Below, in pieces: positions 44,958 to 54,566 of a stretch of DNA of 64,000 nt. Under the pieces are notes generated by a model, which saw only the letters and a program-made list of their open reading frames with translations, made no database searches and was not told the DNA's origin. A program made the position numbers and the translations under genes. Within the stretch, counting starts at the first letter, position 1, and each line of letters opens with the position of its first letter. The stretch is from Nocardioides kongjuensis (GTDB lineage Bacteria; Actinomycetota; Actinomycetes; Propionibacteriales; Nocardioidaceae): the NCBI RefSeq assembly GCF_013409625.1, contig NZ_JACCBF010000001.1, positions 1-64,000 of the forward strand. The letters run 5' to 3'.

Positions 44958-44987
44958 ATGCCTCTCACCACGGACCGACCCTCGTGA
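44958..44987 (+). CDS. Putative 9-codon leaderless upstream ORF
   Basis: ATG CCT CTC ACC ACG ... TCG TGA encodes 9 residues (MPLTTDRPS). Its TGA overlaps the GTG of the DUF808 gene as GTGA. TAGCCT 6 nt upstream makes the ATG the predicted transcript start. Like the mini-ORF at 41690 it starts with ATGCCTC. Confidence 0.45.
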   Translation: MPLTTDRPS

Positions 44988-45964
44988 GCGCCGGCCTGTT
45001 CGGTCTCCTCGACGACGTCGCAGCCATCGCCAAGATGGCCGCCGCGTCGATGGACGACGTGAGTGCCGCGGCCGGCAAGGCCACCGCCAAGGCCGCCGGC
45101 GTGGTGATCGACGACACGGCGGTCACGCCGCAGTACGTCCAGGGCGTCGCCGCCACGCGTGAGCTCCCGATCGTGAAGAAGATCGCGATCGGCTCGATCC
45201 GCAACAAGCTGCTGATCATCCTCCCGGCGTCGCTGCTGCTCAGCCAGTTCCTGCCGGACCTGCTCCCCATCATCTTGATGATCGGCGGCACCTTCCTCGC
45301 CTACGAGGGCGCCCACAAGATCTGGCACGTGGTCTCCGGCCACGACGAGCACGAGACGCCCGTCGCCGAGGTCAGCGCCGAGGCCGAGAAGGAGCTGGTC
45401 TCCGGCGCGATCCGCACCGACCTGATCCTGTCCGCTGAGATCATGGTCATCGCGCTGGCCTCGGTCGAGGACGAGTCCTTCTGGACCAAGCTCGCCACCC
45501 TGCTCGTCGTCGCCGTCGTCATCACCGTGGCCGTCTACGGCGTGGTGGCGCTCATCGTGAAGATGGACGACGCGGGCCTGAGCCTCGCGCAGCGCTCCTC
45601 GGCGTTCGCGCAGCGGCTGGGCCGCGGCCTGGTCGCGTTCATGCCGCGACTGCTGTCGATCATCTCGATCGTCGGCACCGTCGCGATGCTCTGGGTCGGT
45701 GGCCACATCCTGCTCGTCAACCTGCACGAGGCCGGCTGGTGGGACGCGCCGTACGAGTGGGTCCACGGCATCGAGCACGACGTCGAGCACGCCGTGCACG
45801 GCGTCCTCGGCAGCGCCCTGGCCTGGCTCGCCAACACCGGGATCTCCGCGGTGATCGGCCTGGTCGTCGGCTCGGTCGTGGTCGCCGTCGTGCGGGTGCT
45901 GCCGTTCACCGGCGACAAGGACCCGATCGAGCGGTACGACGACGGCGAGCCCGCCGCGCACTGA
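44984..45964 (+). CDS. DUF808 family membrane protein (YedI-like)
   Basis: A 326-aa integral membrane protein starting VSAGLFGLLDDVAAIAKMAAASMDDV, the hallmark N-terminus of DUF808, with several membrane segments (about 66-100, 140-180, 210-240, 270-300). Function unknown. There is no ribosome site before the GTG; translation probably depends on the upstream mini-ORF by GTGA coupling. Confidence 0.9.
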   Translation: MSAGLFGLLDDVAAIAKMAAASMDDVSAAAGKATAKAAGVVIDDTAVTPQYVQGVAATRELPIVKKIAIGSIRNKLLIILPASLLLSQFLPDLLPIILMIGGTFLAYEGAHKIWHVVSGHDEHETPVAEVSAEAEKELVSGAIRTDLILSAEIMVIALASVEDESFWTKLATLLVVAVVITVAVYGVVALIVKMDDAGLSLAQRSSAFAQRLGRGLVAFMPRLLSIISIVGTVAMLWVGGHILLVNLHEAGWWDAPYEWVHGIEHDVEHAVHGVLGSALAWLANTGISAVIGLVVGSVVVAVVRVLPFTGDKDPIERYDDGEPAAH

Positions 45965-45997
45965 CCTCGGTCAGGCGCGGCAGGCCCGGCCGCGGGC

Positions 45998-46435
45998 TCA
46001 GAGTGCGGGGAGCCGGACGGTCGCGTCCAGCGCGTTGGCCAGCTCGCGGCCCTTCGTCTCGAAGTGGCGGCGGAAGTAGTCCAGGTGCTCGTCGTGCTCG
46101 TGGAAGTGGTGCGGCGTGAGCACCGCGGAGAACACCGGCACGTCGGTCTCCAGCTGGACCCGCATCAGCGCGTCCACGACGCTGGACGCGACGAAGTCGT
46201 GGCGGTAGATGCCGCCGTCGACGACCAGGGCGGCGGCCGCGACGCCGGCGTACCGGCCGGACAGGGCGCGTCGTCGTACCTGCAGCGGGATCTCGAACGC
46301 ACCGGGCACGTGGACGACGTCCACGGCGTAACCGCGCTGCTCGAGCTCGGTGGTGAACGTGGTGACGGCGACGTCGACGATGTCGGCGTGCCAGCGGGCC
46401 GCGACGATGGCGACGCGGGGGGCGGTGGGTGACAT
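45998..46435 (-). CDS. ribH: 6,7-dimethyl-8-ribityllumazine synthase
   Basis: A 145-aa lumazine synthase, the penultimate enzyme of riboflavin synthesis. RWHADIVD, VPGAFEIPLQ, GGIYRHDFVASSVVDALMR and FSAVLTPHHFHE contain the substrate-binding residues and the catalytic histidine. The YRHDFVA and HHFHE variants are closer to type II (RibH2-like, decameric) enzymes than to the usual icosahedral type. GAGGAG precedes the ATG. It is the only riboflavin gene here and is controlled by an FMN riboswitch, so it may supply flavin independently of the main rib operon. Confidence 0.9.
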   Translation of the reverse strand: MSPTAPRVAIVAARWHADIVDVAVTTFTTELEQRGYAVDVVHVPGAFEIPLQVRRRALSGRYAGVAAAALVVDGGIYRHDFVASSVVDALMRVQLETDVPVFSAVLTPHHFHEHDEHLDYFRRHFETKGRELANALDATVRLPAL

Positions 46436-46491
46436 GGGCTCTCCTCTTCGCGTGTCACCCAGGGCGTGACGACGCGCGCGAGGCCCGTCGC

Positions 46492-46649
46492 GTTCTCTTC
46501 CATCCGGACTGTGACCGTCGGCTCCGGAGTCGCACCGGATCTGCTGACCCGCCCCGGTCGTGACCGGGCCGGCGCTCGCGGGCTCGGTCGCCCCGGATCG
46601 GCCGGGACGCCCTCACCGCCGGTGGGGAGTTCCACCCCGCCCTGAGAAC
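46492..46649 (-). ncRNA. FMN riboswitch (RFN element) upstream of ribH
   Basis: Reading the minus strand, the conserved blocks occur in order: closing GTTCTC, AGGGCGGGGTGGAACTCCC, CACCGGCGGT, AGCCCGCGA, GATCCGGTGCGACTCCGG, AGCCGACGGT, AGTCCGGATGGAAGAGAAC. The 5-prime and 3-prime ends pair (46644-46649 with 46492-46497). It regulates ribH at 45998-46435, with 56 nt between aptamer and start; translational control is likely because no T-run terminator is seen. Confidence 0.96.
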
Positions 46650-46662
46650 GTACGGCGTCAGA

Positions 46663-47031
46663 CTACTGGCCCCGCGCCGCGTGCCGGTCGCGTGCCCGCC
46701 TGATGCCCACGAGCCCCGCCGCCACGAACGGCACCGGTGCCAGCGCGGCGACCAGGCCGCCCTGGCGGCCCACCGTCCGGATGGAGGCGGCGCCGACCAC
46801 CACGTCGGTCAGGTCGCTGGCCAGCGCCGTCGTCGCCCAGCGGGTGAGGTCGGCGTCGGGTGCGAGCACGGTGCCGGCTCCGAGCACCAGGTCGCGGACC
46901 CCGATCGTGCGCAGCAACAGCTGGAACGACGGGTCGTCGTTGCGGCCGACCAGCCGCGGCGCGGCCAGCATCGTGACGCCCACCGCCATCCGTAGGGCGC
47001 CGAGGCCACGGGCCACGCTGGTGTCCGCCAT
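46663..47031 (-). CDS. Small hypothetical membrane protein
   Basis: A 122-aa protein with three to four hydrophobic segments (RMAVGVTMLAAPRLVG, LLLRTIGVRDLVLGAGTVL, GLVAALAPVPFVAAGLV). Unknown family, perhaps DUF4267-like. The ATG at 47031 has TAGCCT 6 nt upstream. It ends 14 bp before the FMN aptamer on the same strand. Confidence 0.75.
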   Translation of the reverse strand: MADTSVARGLGALRMAVGVTMLAAPRLVGRNDDPSFQLLLRTIGVRDLVLGAGTVLAPDADLTRWATTALASDLTDVVVGAASIRTVGRQGGLVAALAPVPFVAAGLVGIRRARDRHAARGQ

Positions 47032-47037
47032 GGCAGC

Positions 47038-47043
47038 AGGCTA
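47038..47043 (-). promoter_or_regulatory. Leaderless -10 box of the small membrane protein gene
   Basis: On the minus strand TAGCCT ends 6 nt before the ATG at 47031. Confidence 0.5.
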
Positions 47044-47205
47044 GGACACGCCCCTGGTGGTGACCTCGGGAGTCGTCCGGGCCGCGGCGTGGGCACGCGG
47101 CCCCAGAAGTCTGGGGAGCGCGCACCACCGGAGGATCTGGGGCACCGGAGAACCCGCCCGCTTGGGATGGTCGGCGTACCGGCGCGACGGACAGCATCTC
47201 GTGCC

Positions 47206-48663
47206 ATGACATCCGCCACCTCCCCGACACCTGCGACGACCGCGACCCCACCGCTCGCCCGGACCGCCGCCGACCGGACGCTCAGCATCGCCGTCGCCTG
47301 CGTGGCGACCGTGATGCTGATGCTGGACGTCAGCGTGGTCAACACCGCACTCGACGACATCGCGGCCGGCCTCGGGGCCAGCCTGTCCGGGCTGCAGTGG
47401 GTGATCGACGCCTACACCCTGCCGCTGGCGGCCGTCGTCCTGTCCGCCGGCTCGATCGCCGACCGTGTCGGCCGCAAGCAGGTCTTCCTCGGCGGCATGG
47501 TGCTGTTCACGGCCGCGTCCGCCGCCTGCGCCGTCTCACCGGGCATCGGCACCCTCGTCGCGGCCCGTGCCGTCCAGGGCATCGGCGCGGCGGTGCTGTT
47601 CGCCACCGCCCTCGCCCTGATCTCCGAGGTGACCCCGACGGCTGAGGAACGCGCCAGGGCGCTCGGCGTGTACGGCGCGTCGATCGGAGCCGCCTTCGCG
47701 ATCGGCCCGTTCGTCGGCGGGGTGCTGACCGACGCCATCGGCTGGCGGGCGATCTTCTGGTGCAACGTGCCGATCGGCCTGCTCGCCCTCGCCCTGGCCC
47801 GCCGGGTGCAGGAGAGCCGGGACCCGCAGGCGCGGCGGCTCGACGTACCAGGTCAGCTGGCCCTCGTCGCCGGGCTGTTCCTCCTCGTGCTCGCCCTGCT
47901 GCGGGGCAACGAGGACGGCTGGGGCAGCGGCCTGGTCGCGGGGTCGCTGGCCGGCGCCGCGGTCGCCCTCGGGGCGCTGGTCGTCATCGAGCACCGCTCG
48001 CGGGCGCCGATGCTCCCGCTGCGGCACTTCCGGCAACCGGCCTTCAGCGCACCGCAGGTGCTGGTGTTCGGCATCTCGGCGTCGTTCTTCGCCGGCTTCC
48101 TCTACCTCACGCTCTACCTCCAGGGGGTCGTCGGTCTGAGCCCGTTGCAGACCGGGCTCGCGTACCTGCCCGGCACCGCGCTCGTCTTCGTCGTCTCCGG
48201 CACGACGGCCGGGCTGATGACCCGGTTCGCCCCTGCCGCCCTGGCCGTCGTCGGTCTGCTGCTCGTCGCTGCCGGGATGGCGGTCTTCGCCTGGACCACG
48301 CACGCGGACTCCGGCTGGGCCTCGATCCTGCCCGGCTTCCTGCTCGCCAGCGTCGGCACCGGGCTGTTCAACCCCTCCGGCAGCGCCCTCGCCCTCGCCG
48401 CCCTCCCGCCCGAGCAGAGCGGGCTCGCCGCCGGCGCGAACGACACCTTCCGGCAGACCGGTCTGGCCGTCGGCGTCGCCTGGCTCGGCACCTTCGTCCC
48501 CGCCGCCGGGCCGTACGGCGCCGACGCCGCCGGGTTCGTCGACGGGCTGCACCACGCGGTGCTCGCGGGCGCGGTCGTCGCGCTCGGGTGCGCGGTGGTG
48601 GGCGGCGTGCTACTGCGGGCGGGGCACGGGCGTGGCGGAGCGGTGGAAGGACATTCCCGATGA
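47206..48663 (+). CDS. MFS drug:proton antiporter, DHA2 (EmrB/QacA) type
   Basis: A 485-aa transporter with 14 predicted membrane segments. Family motifs are LDVSVVNTALDDIAAGLGAS (motif D1 region), SIADRVGRKQVFLGG (motif A) and GIGAAVLFATALALISEV (motif C region). Expected to export hydrophobic or cationic drugs; substrate unknown. No adjacent regulator gene. The ATG at 47206 follows a 174-bp non-coding stretch in which no regulatory site is recognised. Confidence 0.9.
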   Translation: MTSATSPTPATTATPPLARTAADRTLSIAVACVATVMLMLDVSVVNTALDDIAAGLGASLSGLQWVIDAYTLPLAAVVLSAGSIADRVGRKQVFLGGMVLFTAASAACAVSPGIGTLVAARAVQGIGAAVLFATALALISEVTPTAEERARALGVYGASIGAAFAIGPFVGGVLTDAIGWRAIFWCNVPIGLLALALARRVQESRDPQARRLDVPGQLALVAGLFLLVLALLRGNEDGWGSGLVAGSLAGAAVALGALVVIEHRSRAPMLPLRHFRQPAFSAPQVLVFGISASFFAGFLYLTLYLQGVVGLSPLQTGLAYLPGTALVFVVSGTTAGLMTRFAPAALAVVGLLLVAAGMAVFAWTTHADSGWASILPGFLLASVGTGLFNPSGSALALAALPPEQSGLAAGANDTFRQTGLAVGVAWLGTFVPAAGPYGADAAGFVDGLHHAVLAGAVVALGCAVVGGVLLRAGHGRGGAVEGHSR

Positions 48664-48688
48664 TTCCCCGGCCCTCGGAGCACGCTTG

Positions 48689-48784
48689 TAGGGTGTCCTA
48701 CGTCATGCGCGGGAGATCCCGACGATGCGCAGATGCGCCGCAGGACCCAGCTGTCACACGACACTCGAACCTCGAGGATCACTC
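48689..48784 (+). promoter_or_regulatory. ahcY promoter and leader
   Basis: TAGGGT (48689-48694) predicts a start near 48702 and a leader of about 83 nt. The leader can form TGCGC...GCGCA around GGGA-GA-TCCC, and contains a 34-codon ORF (48705-48809) that overlaps the ahcY start. It does not match the SAH riboswitch consensus I know. Confidence 0.4.
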
Positions 48785-50227
<1,443 letters not shown>

Positions 50228-50252
50228 CCAGCTACTGAGCAGTACGTCGACG

Positions 50253-50281
50253 AGGCCCGGCACCGTGGTGGTGCCGGGCCT
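50253..50281 (+). terminator. Terminator of ahcY
   Basis: 12-bp perfect stem AGGCCCGGCACC / GGTGCCGGGCCT, followed by TTCGTC. Confidence 0.8.
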
Positions 50282-50297
50282 TCGTCGTGCCCCCGCC

Positions 50298-50303
50298 TAA
50301 TAT
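50298..50303 (+). promoter_or_regulatory. Leaderless -10 box of mtrA
   Basis: TAATAT ends 7 nt before the GTG at 50311; it is the best -10 match in the window. Confidence 0.6.
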
Positions 50304-50310
50304 TGCGGGC

Positions 50311-51021
50311 GTGACCCCGCCCAGCAGCGCGCCGTACCCGACGAAGGGACGCGTCCTCGTCGTCGACGACGACGCCCCGCTCGCGGAGATGCTCGGCATC
50401 GTGCTGGGGCAGGAGGGCTTCGAGAGCCGGGTCTGCCCGCGGGGCGACCTGGCGCTGGCGGCGTTCCGCGACTACAAGCCCGACCTGGTGCTGCTCGACC
50501 TGATGCTGCCCGGCAAGGACGGCATCGACGTCTGCAAGGAGATCCGCGCCGAGTCCGGCGTCCCGATCGTGATGCTGACCGCCAAGGGCGACACCGTCGA
50601 CGTGGTGGTCGGACTGGAGTCCGGGGCCGACGACTACGTCGTCAAGCCGTTCAAGCCCAAGGAGCTCGTCGCCCGGATCCGAGCGCGGGTACGCCGTACC
50701 GAGGCGGTCCCGCAGGAGGCGCTCGCCATCCGAGACGTCGAGATCGACGTGGCCGGGCACGCGGTGACCCGTGGCGGCGAGGAGATCTCGTTGACGCCGC
50801 TCGAGTTCGACCTGCTGCTGTGCCTGGCGCGCAAGCCCGGCCAGGTGTTCACCCGCCAGGCGCTCCTGGAGGAGGTCTGGGGCTACCAGCACGCCGCGGA
50901 CACCCGCCTGGTCAACGTGCACGTGCAGCGACTGCGCTCCAAGGTCGAGCACGACCCCGAGCACCCCGAGATCGTGCTGACCGTGCGCGGGGTCGGCTAC
51001 AAGGCCGGCTCGGCCCAGTGA
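50311..51021 (+). CDS. mtrA: Response regulator MtrA
   Basis: OmpR-family regulator of 236 aa: receiver domain with VLVVDDDAPLAEML and the phospho-acceptor Asp63 in LVLLDLMLPGKDG, then a winged-helix domain (LTPLEFDLLLCLARKPGQVF, VNVHVQRLRSKVE). MtrA is essential in mycobacteria and controls wall hydrolases and division. The GTG at 50311 is supported by a -10 box; a GTG at 50287 would lie upstream of that box. First gene of mtrA-mtrB-lpqB. Confidence 0.96.
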   Translation: MTPPSSAPYPTKGRVLVVDDDAPLAEMLGIVLGQEGFESRVCPRGDLALAAFRDYKPDLVLLDLMLPGKDGIDVCKEIRAESGVPIVMLTAKGDTVDVVVGLESGADDYVVKPFKPKELVARIRARVRRTEAVPQEALAIRDVEIDVAGHAVTRGGEEISLTPLEFDLLLCLARKPGQVFTRQALLEEVWGYQHAADTRLVNVHVQRLRSKVEHDPEHPEIVLTVRGVGYKAGSAQ

Positions 51022-51027
51022 TCACAG

Positions 51028-52716
51028 GTGCTTGAGGCGCTCCGCCGCTGCTGGGGGTGGCTCGCACCCCGGCTGCGCCGCGCACTGACCTTCTGGCGGC
51101 GCTCGATCCAGGCCCGGGTCGTGGCGAGCACGGTGGTGCTGTCCGCGGTCGTGGTCAGCGGCGTCGGCTGGATCCTGCTGCAGCAGACCCGTGACGGCCT
51201 GCTGCGGCACCGCTCCGAGGTCGTGCTCGGCGAGGTCGACGCCGAGGTCGCCGACGCCCAGGACCGCCTCGAGGCGGCGTCGGGACGCGAGGTCAACGCC
51301 AGCCAGCAGCAGCGCGACCTGGTCGACCCGATCATCGAGCGGGGCGCGAGCCGGGGGTACGCCGTCGTGCTGGCCGGGCCCGAGGGGGAGGACCCGGCCC
51401 TGCGCACCGGCGGCGGCGAGTACACCAGCGGCCTCGACCTGATCAGCATCCCCACCTCCCTCGAGGAGCACTTCGACGCCCCGCGCCGGGCGACGGCGTG
51501 GACCTACACCGAGATCGTGCGCACGACGGGCGCCGGCTCCGACGCGAGGACCACCCGGGAGCCGGGGATCGTGGTCGGCTCCCAGGTCCAGCTGCCCTCG
51601 GACGGCAAGACCTACACGCTCTACTTCCTGTTCCCGCTCTCCGAGGAGCAGGACACCCTCGACCTGGTGACCCGGGCGCTGCTGACGGCGGCCGGGCTGC
51701 TGCTCGCGCTGGTCGCGGGCCTGACCTGGCTGGTGACCCGGCAGGTGGTAACCCCGATCCGGCTGGCCCGGCGGGTCGCCGAGCGGCTCGCGGCCGGGCG
51801 GCTGCAGGAACGGCTGCAGGTCACCGGCGAGGACGACATCGCGCGCCTGGCGTACTCCTTCAACCAGATGGCGACCAGCCTCCAGCGCCAGATCCGCCAG
51901 CTCGAGGAGCTCAGCTGGGTCCAGCGCCGGTTCGTGTCGGACGTGTCCCACGAGCTGCGCACCCCGCTGACGACCGTGCGGATGGCCTCCGACGTCCTTC
52001 ACGACGCGCGCGAGAGCTTCGACCCGGCGACGGCCCGCTCGGCGGAGCTGATGCAGGCCGAGCTCGACCGGTTCGAGAACCTGCTCGTCGACCTGCTCGA
52101 GATCAGCCGCTTCGACGCCGGCGCCGCGGTGCTCGCCACCGAGAACGTCAACCTCGGCGACCTCGTACGACGGGTGGTCGAGGCCGCTCAGCCACTGGCG
52201 GACCAGCGCGGGATCCGGGTGCAGGTCGTCGAGCCGGGGCACCCCGTCCAGGCCGACGTCGACGTGCGCCGGATCGAGCGGATCGTGCGCAACCTGGTCA
52301 CCAACGCGATCGACCACGCCCTCGCCGACGACCCGACCGAGGCGGTCATCGTGCGCCTCGAGTCGGACGAGGAGGCGGCCGCGATCACCGTGCGCGACCA
52401 CGGGGTCGGCCTGGCGCCCGGCGAGGCGTCGATGGTCTTCAACCGCTTCTGGCGCTCCGACCCGGCCCGCACCCGCACCAGCGGTGGCACCGGCCTGGGC
52501 CTCGCGATCGCGCAGGAGGACGCGCACCTGCACGGCGGCTGGCTGCAGGCGTGGGGCAGGACCGGTCAGGGGGCACAGTTCCGGCTGACCGTGCCCCGGC
52601 ACGCCGACGGCACGCTGCGGCACAGCCCGCTCCCGCTGGTTCCCGAGGACGCGATGTCGAGCGACGCCGCCGTCGTGGTCGGGCCCGCGGGCGTCGTACC
52701 CGAGGGGGAGGAGTGA
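51028..52716 (+). CDS. mtrB: Sensor histidine kinase MtrB
   Basis: A 562-aa sensor kinase with membrane segments at about 33-52 and 213-235, an extracellular loop of about 160 residues, HAMP (TRQVVTPIRLARRVAERLAAG), the HisKA site His308 in FVSDVSHELRTPLTT, and ATPase boxes (NLVTNAIDHAL, DHGVGLAPGEA, GGTGLGLAIAQEDAHLHGG). It phosphorylates MtrA. The GTG at 51028 lies 6 bp after the mtrA stop; lpqB overlaps its stop codon. Confidence 0.96.
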   Translation: MLEALRRCWGWLAPRLRRALTFWRRSIQARVVASTVVLSAVVVSGVGWILLQQTRDGLLRHRSEVVLGEVDAEVADAQDRLEAASGREVNASQQQRDLVDPIIERGASRGYAVVLAGPEGEDPALRTGGGEYTSGLDLISIPTSLEEHFDAPRRATAWTYTEIVRTTGAGSDARTTREPGIVVGSQVQLPSDGKTYTLYFLFPLSEEQDTLDLVTRALLTAAGLLLALVAGLTWLVTRQVVTPIRLARRVAERLAAGRLQERLQVTGEDDIARLAYSFNQMATSLQRQIRQLEELSWVQRRFVSDVSHELRTPLTTVRMASDVLHDARESFDPATARSAELMQAELDRFENLLVDLLEISRFDAGAAVLATENVNLGDLVRRVVEAAQPLADQRGIRVQVVEPGHPVQADVDVRRIERIVRNLVTNAIDHALADDPTEAVIVRLESDEEAAAITVRDHGVGLAPGEASMVFNRFWRSDPARTRTSGGTGLGLAIAQEDAHLHGGWLQAWGRTGQGAQFRLTVPRHADGTLRHSPLPLVPEDAMSSDAAVVVGPAGVVPEGEE

Positions 52717-54458
52717 TGACCCGCCTGCGCGCCGTCGTGGTGCTCGTGCTCGCCCTGGCGGTGCTGTCCGGCTGCACGTCGCTCCCGACCTCCGGCCCCG
52801 TGGTCCAGAGCCGCGGCACCGACCGCGGTGACACCCGCCGGGCCAGTGACATCGACGCCCGGCCCCCGGTCGAGGGTGCATCGCGCACCGAGGTGGTCGC
52901 CGGGTTCCTCGACGCGATGACGGCGTGGCCGGTGCAGACCAGCGTCGCGAAGCAGTACCTCACCAAGGAGGCCGCGGCCGGCTGGAACCCCGAGCAGGAG
53001 ACGATCATCTACAGCGACTCGCTGCCCGTGCGCGAGAGCGGGGGCTTCGTGTCGGTGTCCCTGACCGCCGCCGACCGGCTCGACTCGGTCGGGGCGTGGC
53101 GGGGCGCGATGGGCGCCGAGGAGCTGACCCTCGACTTCAAGGTCACCGTGCAGGACGGGGAGTACCGGATCACCGACCCGCCGGACGCGCTCGTCGTGCC
53201 CGCCTCGTGGTTCCGGCAGCGCTACCACCAGGTCTCGCTCTACTACTTCGACCCGGTCGCCAAGATCCTCGTCCCCGAGCCGGTGTTCGTGCCGGAGGGC
53301 GACCAGCTCGCCACCAGCCTCGTCGCCGGCCTGCTCGCCGGTCCGCCGCCACTGGCCCAGGGCGTGGTGCGCTCGTTCCTGCCCTCGGGGCTGTCCGTGG
53401 GGCTGTCCGTGCCCGTCAGCGACGCCGGCGTCGCCGACATCTCGCTCGTCGGCGAGGCCCAGTCGGTCACCTCCGAGCAGGCCGGCCTGATGCTCGCCCA
53501 GCTCGCGTGGACGCTGCGCCAGGACCCGTCGGTCACCGCACTGCGGGTCAGCGTCGACGGCTCCCCGCTGCCGCTGCCGGGCGGTGTCGCGCAGTACTCC
53601 GTCGACGCGGCCGCCGCCTACGGCCCGGCCGGCCCCGGCGGCGGCAAGACGCTCTACGGCATCAGCCAGGGCCGGCTGGTCTCCGGCGCCCAGGACACCG
53701 ACCTCGACCCCGTCACCGGCGTGTTCGGCGACGAGGGGGCAGGTCTCACCGCGATCGCGGTCAGCCCCGACAACGAGGAGGTCGCCGGCGTCGACGCGGG
53801 TGGGCGCCGCGTCCGCCTCGCCCACGTCCAGCAGTCGACCTCCGAGCCCGCCGCGCAGGTGCTGCTCGACGGCGGCAGCTACGCCCGCCCGACCTGGGAC
53901 CACGCCGGACGGCTGTGGGTGCTGGAGCGCAGGGCGAGCGGCGCGGTCGTGTGGTTGTACGACGGCGCCCAGCTGCGCACCGTGAGGGTCCCCGGCATCA
54001 CCGGCACCCGCGCCCGCAGCCTCGTCGTCAGCCGCGACGGCACCCGCCTGGTCGGGGTGGTCCGGGTGAGCGGGCAGGGCGACGAGGTCGTCGGTGCCCG
54101 GGTGTTCCTCAACGGTCGCGGCCAGGTCGCCCGGGCGGGCCGGCCGTTCGTCGTACGCGCTCCCGAGGGCAGTGCCGTCATCGACATCGCCTGGGCCAGC
54201 CCGGTCCGGGTCGCGCTGCTGACCGCGAGCGTCCCCGGCAACCTCTACGAGGTCGACGTGGTCGCCGTCGACGGCGCCACGGTCGGCGTCGACGTCCTGT
54301 CCACCATCGTCACCGGCGAGGTCCTCGGGCTGGCTGCCTCGCCCGTCGAGGACGCGCCGATGTACGCCGTCTACGCCCGCCAGTACGTCGACCTGGTGCG
54401 CCAGGAGGACCACGAGGCCGGGCCGGGAGGGCTCTCGGAGCTCGACTACGCGGGCTGA
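52716..54458 (+). CDS. lpqB: Lipoprotein LpqB, MtrB accessory factor
   Basis: A 580-aa lipoprotein with lipobox VLSGCTSLP (Cys20), a GerMN domain region and a C-terminal propeller-like region (LTAIAVSPDNEEVAGVDAGG). LpqB binds MtrB and modulates MtrA signalling in mycobacteria. The ATG overlaps the mtrB stop (TGATG). Its stop codon lies inside the first unit of a 12-bp tandem repeat, each unit of which repeats that TGA. Confidence 0.93.
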   Translation: MTRLRAVVVLVLALAVLSGCTSLPTSGPVVQSRGTDRGDTRRASDIDARPPVEGASRTEVVAGFLDAMTAWPVQTSVAKQYLTKEAAAGWNPEQETIIYSDSLPVRESGGFVSVSLTAADRLDSVGAWRGAMGAEELTLDFKVTVQDGEYRITDPPDALVVPASWFRQRYHQVSLYYFDPVAKILVPEPVFVPEGDQLATSLVAGLLAGPPPLAQGVVRSFLPSGLSVGLSVPVSDAGVADISLVGEAQSVTSEQAGLMLAQLAWTLRQDPSVTALRVSVDGSPLPLPGGVAQYSVDAAAAYGPAGPGGGKTLYGISQGRLVSGAQDTDLDPVTGVFGDEGAGLTAIAVSPDNEEVAGVDAGGRRVRLAHVQQSTSEPAAQVLLDGGSYARPTWDHAGRLWVLERRASGAVVWLYDGAQLRTVRVPGITGTRARSLVVSRDGTRLVGVVRVSGQGDEVVGARVFLNGRGQVARAGRPFVVRAPEGSAVIDIAWASPVRVALLTASVPGNLYEVDVVAVDGATVGVDVLSTIVTGEVLGLAASPVEDAPMYAVYARQYVDLVRQEDHEAGPGGLSELDYAG

Positions 54459-54507
54459 GCACCGAGCTGAGCACCGAGCTGAGCACCGAGCTGAGCACCG
54501 AGCTGAG
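54454..54507 (+). repeat. 12-bp tandem repeat at the lpqB stop codon
   Basis: Four exact copies of GCTGAGCACCGA (54454-54501) and a 6-bp partial copy. The lpqB TGA (54456-54458) is in copy 1; because the unit length is a multiple of three, copies 2-4 carry TGA in the same frame. Another frame reads repeated ELST. Confidence 0.92.
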
Positions 54508-54566
54508 TCTCCACAGGCTCCCCGGCGCCGGTTGCCCGGGTGGGGGTGGCCTGCTGAGGTGGGCCG

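Noticed and set aside
45984..45997. Terminator between DUF808 and ribH
   Set aside because: Only a 5-bp GC stem with a 4-nt loop; too weak to separate from chance in this base composition.
48690..48784. SAH riboswitch upstream of ahcY
   Set aside because: The family's conserved core sequences are missing, so only an unspecific leader is reported.
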